Positions 62,705 through 64,000 of a stretch of DNA of 64,000 nucleotides are shown piece by piece. The notes beneath the pieces were generated by a model. It worked only from the letters and a program-made list of their open reading frames with translations. It was not told where the DNA came from and ran no database searches. A program made the position numbers and the translations under genes. The stretch's first letter is position 1, and every line of letters begins with the position of its first letter. Source of the DNA: Flavobacterium sp. JAS (GTDB taxonomy: Bacteria; Bacteroidota; Bacteroidia; Flavobacteriales; Flavobacteriaceae); assembly GCF_020991455.1 (NCBI RefSeq), contig NZ_JAJMOX010000008.1:186001-250000 (forward strand), read 5' to 3'.

Positions 62705-63688
62705 TTAAAACGGATTATAGGAAATCCCAAATCTAAAATATCCCTGTGCATCTTCCTTCTGATCATATACATACTCAGACGTTCGCTCCCCTTTTTCTGT
62801 TATACGTACACTCATAACATTATTAACACCGCCTTTAATTACTCCAATAATTCTTGGCGTAAAGCGGTATTCATATGTAATTCCCGACTTCAATTCCAAC
62901 TGATTCAATTCATAAATTCCTTTCAATTTTGAATTGTTTAAATTTAAGTAAAAACTTTCTGTGTTCAATTCAGTTCCTAAGGAAATTCTTCCATTTTCTA
63001 ACAATTCTCTCCTAAACTGTAAACGTTGTGGCAAAATGAAATCAATATCCCATTTTGAATTTTCAAATTTATGATTATAGGTCAAAAGTGGTGTAACCGG
63101 AATAATCGACGAAGGATCTAACATGACCAAAGCTCCAACGGTAAGAGTTGTGTTGGCCGTTCTTTTCAGGACGATATTGGCGGTAAGAAAGCCTTTTACA
63201 CGCTGAAAATTATCCTGATTTCCGTCTACAGTAACAGTCGCATTGTAAATAACAGGTTTATGAAAAAGCGTCGAAACGTAAGTTGCACTTAAAGCAGCTG
63301 CAAAAAAATGAATTTCCTCTTTTTCTCTCGTATGAGTTGTTACTGCATTGTAGTTATAAATATCACCAAATTCATAGGTTTCATATTTATAACGCAGTGA
63401 ACTTGTTAAAACAAACCTTTTAGATTGTGAACTAAAAAAAGGCACATTGATTGCTACTTTAAATCGGTTATGACTTTCAATTCTTCCTCTTTCAAAACGT
63501 TCTCCAAAAAGCTTCGAATCAAAATTAGTTGGCCCTAACTGTTCGTATTGTACGTCCAAAATTCTCGTGGTCGGAAATTTATCAGTTACCACTTTTGCAA
63601 CCGTTTTTATTGGAGCGTCTTTTTCCTGAGCAACTGTTCGCATAGACGCAAATACAATTAAAACACAAATGATTTTTGTTTTTTTCAT
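62705..63688 (-). CDS. DUF6268 outer-membrane-associated protein
   Basis: A 327-residue protein with a signal peptide (start ATG 63688: MKKTKIICVLIVFASMRTVA; the longer reading adds six residues). The mature part is rich in alternating amphipathic strands (RFVLTSSLRYKYETYEFGDI, YFRFGISYNPF with a terminal Phe), typical of an outer-membrane barrel. I recognise it as the DUF6268 type. Function is unknown. It is followed closely by the 70-residue gene on the same strand. Confidence 0.8.
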   Translation of the reverse strand: MKKTKIICVLIVFASMRTVAQEKDAPIKTVAKVVTDKFPTTRILDVQYEQLGPTNFDSKLFGERFERGRIESHNRFKVAINVPFFSSQSKRFVLTSSLRYKYETYEFGDIYNYNAVTTHTREKEEIHFFAAALSATYVSTLFHKPVIYNATVTVDGNQDNFQRVKGFLTANIVLKRTANTTLTVGALVMLDPSSIIPVTPLLTYNHKFENSKWDIDFILPQRLQFRRELLENGRISLGTELNTESFYLNLNNSKLKGIYELNQLELKSGITYEYRFTPRIIGVIKGGVNNVMSVRITEKGERTSEYVYDQKEDAQGYFRFGISYNPF

Positions 63689-63777
63689 AAGCCAATGAAA
63701 TTTCAACGTTTGATTAAAGAAAGAGGATTAAATCTCGAGGCAAATGTAATTGCGAAGTCCTGACTATAATAGCTTAA

Positions 63778-63812
63778 TTATACCAATGGCGTATTATTTA
63801 TACCAATGGCGT
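63778..63812. promoter_or_regulatory. Two direct repeats TTATACCAATGGCGT, 20 bp apart
   Basis: TTATACCAATGGCGT occurs at 63778-63792 and 63798-63812, a 20-bp period (two helical turns) in the divergent spacer between DUF6268 and the probable sensor kinase. Such spacing is typical of response-regulator sites, e.g. LytTR type. Confidence 0.6.
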
Positions 63813-63871
63813 TTGTATAATTATGGCTCCTAAAAAAGTAAAAACTATACTATTTCGTTAATTTTGCCGTT

Positions 63872-64000
63872 ATGACGATTCTCAAAATATATCAGAACTT
63901 TTTTCTCCGAAACCTCATCGTACACACTTTTATATTTTTGGTGATTTTGGCCTGTGTTTATGACGAAATACGATTAGACGGCCATAGTTGGTCGTACATG
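63872..64000 (+). CDS. N-terminus of a probable membrane sensor kinase
   Basis: 43 residues are visible (MTILKIYQNFFLRNLIVHTF onward): a short basic start and a membrane helix, then polar sequence (VYDEIRLDGHSW). The gene runs off the right edge. The pattern fits the start of LytS-type histidine kinases, but nothing diagnostic is in view. TAATTTTG (63859-63866) is a -7 box only 5 bp before the ATG. The direct repeats upstream strengthen the guess of a two-component system. Confidence 0.5.
   Translation, partial: MTILKIYQNFFLRNLIVHTFIFLVILACVYDEIRLDGHSWSYM

Overview
The window is a low-GC chromosomal segment from a Flavobacterium-like member of the Bacteroidota. Supporting evidence is the gliding/type IX secretion cluster gldK-gldL-gldM-gldN-gldO, a SusC/SusD-based glycan locus, Bacteroidota-type promoters (TAnnTTTG boxes), and Bacteroidota-restricted families (DUF4494, DUF4269, DUF983, DUF6268). 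I would place it near F. johnsoniae, but this rests on gene order and protein features read by eye.

Region 1 (1-18.9 kb, almost all minus strand) is an alpha-mannan / high-mannose-glycan utilisation locus: a ROK sugar kinase (cut by the window edge), a GH125 exo-mannosidase, two GH92 alpha-mannosidases, a GH2 beta-mannosidase that appears to lack its second domain, SusD, SusC, a LacI-type regulator, mannose-6-phosphate isomerase and a GH97 glucosidase. Glycan is captured by SusCD, trimmed by GH92/GH125/GH2, and mannose would pass through ROK kinase and ManA to fructose-6-phosphate. Three near-identical 20-bp palindromes upstream of susC, lacI and the GH97 gene look like the LacI operators.

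Region 2 (18.9-29.5 kb) begins with housekeeping-like genes and an initiator tRNA-Met, then becomes a mosaic accessory zone. Single genes (serine hydrolase, truncated globin, frameshifted AraC-type regulator, alpha/beta hydrolase, small secreted protein) are separated by fragments resembling tRNA 3' ends, a recurrent GAAA-loop terminator, and long imperfect hairpins with attC-like architecture. No integrase is present.

Region 3 (29.5-37.8 kb) holds a TruC-type pseudouridine synthase, an isochorismatase-fold gene pair, an LRR protein, DUF1761, a GNAT/FemAB-like protein, a divergent lipid kinase / App1-type phosphatase pair, and a Nudix gene followed by another attC-like hairpin.

Region 4 (37.8-51.2 kb, mostly minus) has an ABC-F ATPase, a DAO-type oxidoreductase, gldKLMNO, a degenerate arginase-fold protein and topA. 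Region 5 (51.7-60.8 kb, plus) has miaB, a sigma-54 activator, lptE, a repeat-rich TPR-like protein, secG, groES-groEL and a nucleotide pyrophosphatase/phosphodiesterase. The right end has a SulP transporter, a small ferredoxin-fold-like protein, a DUF6268 protein and the start of a probable membrane sensor kinase.

The best candidates for something undescribed are a ~150-nt element at 37617-37768 and 51357-51511 whose stems differ in sequence but keep pairing (structured RNA or palindromic mobile repeat), and the attC-like hairpin / tRNA-scar cassette zone. Start codons were adjusted where an internal ATG, signal peptide or promoter argued for it. All family assignments come from motif recognition without database searches.
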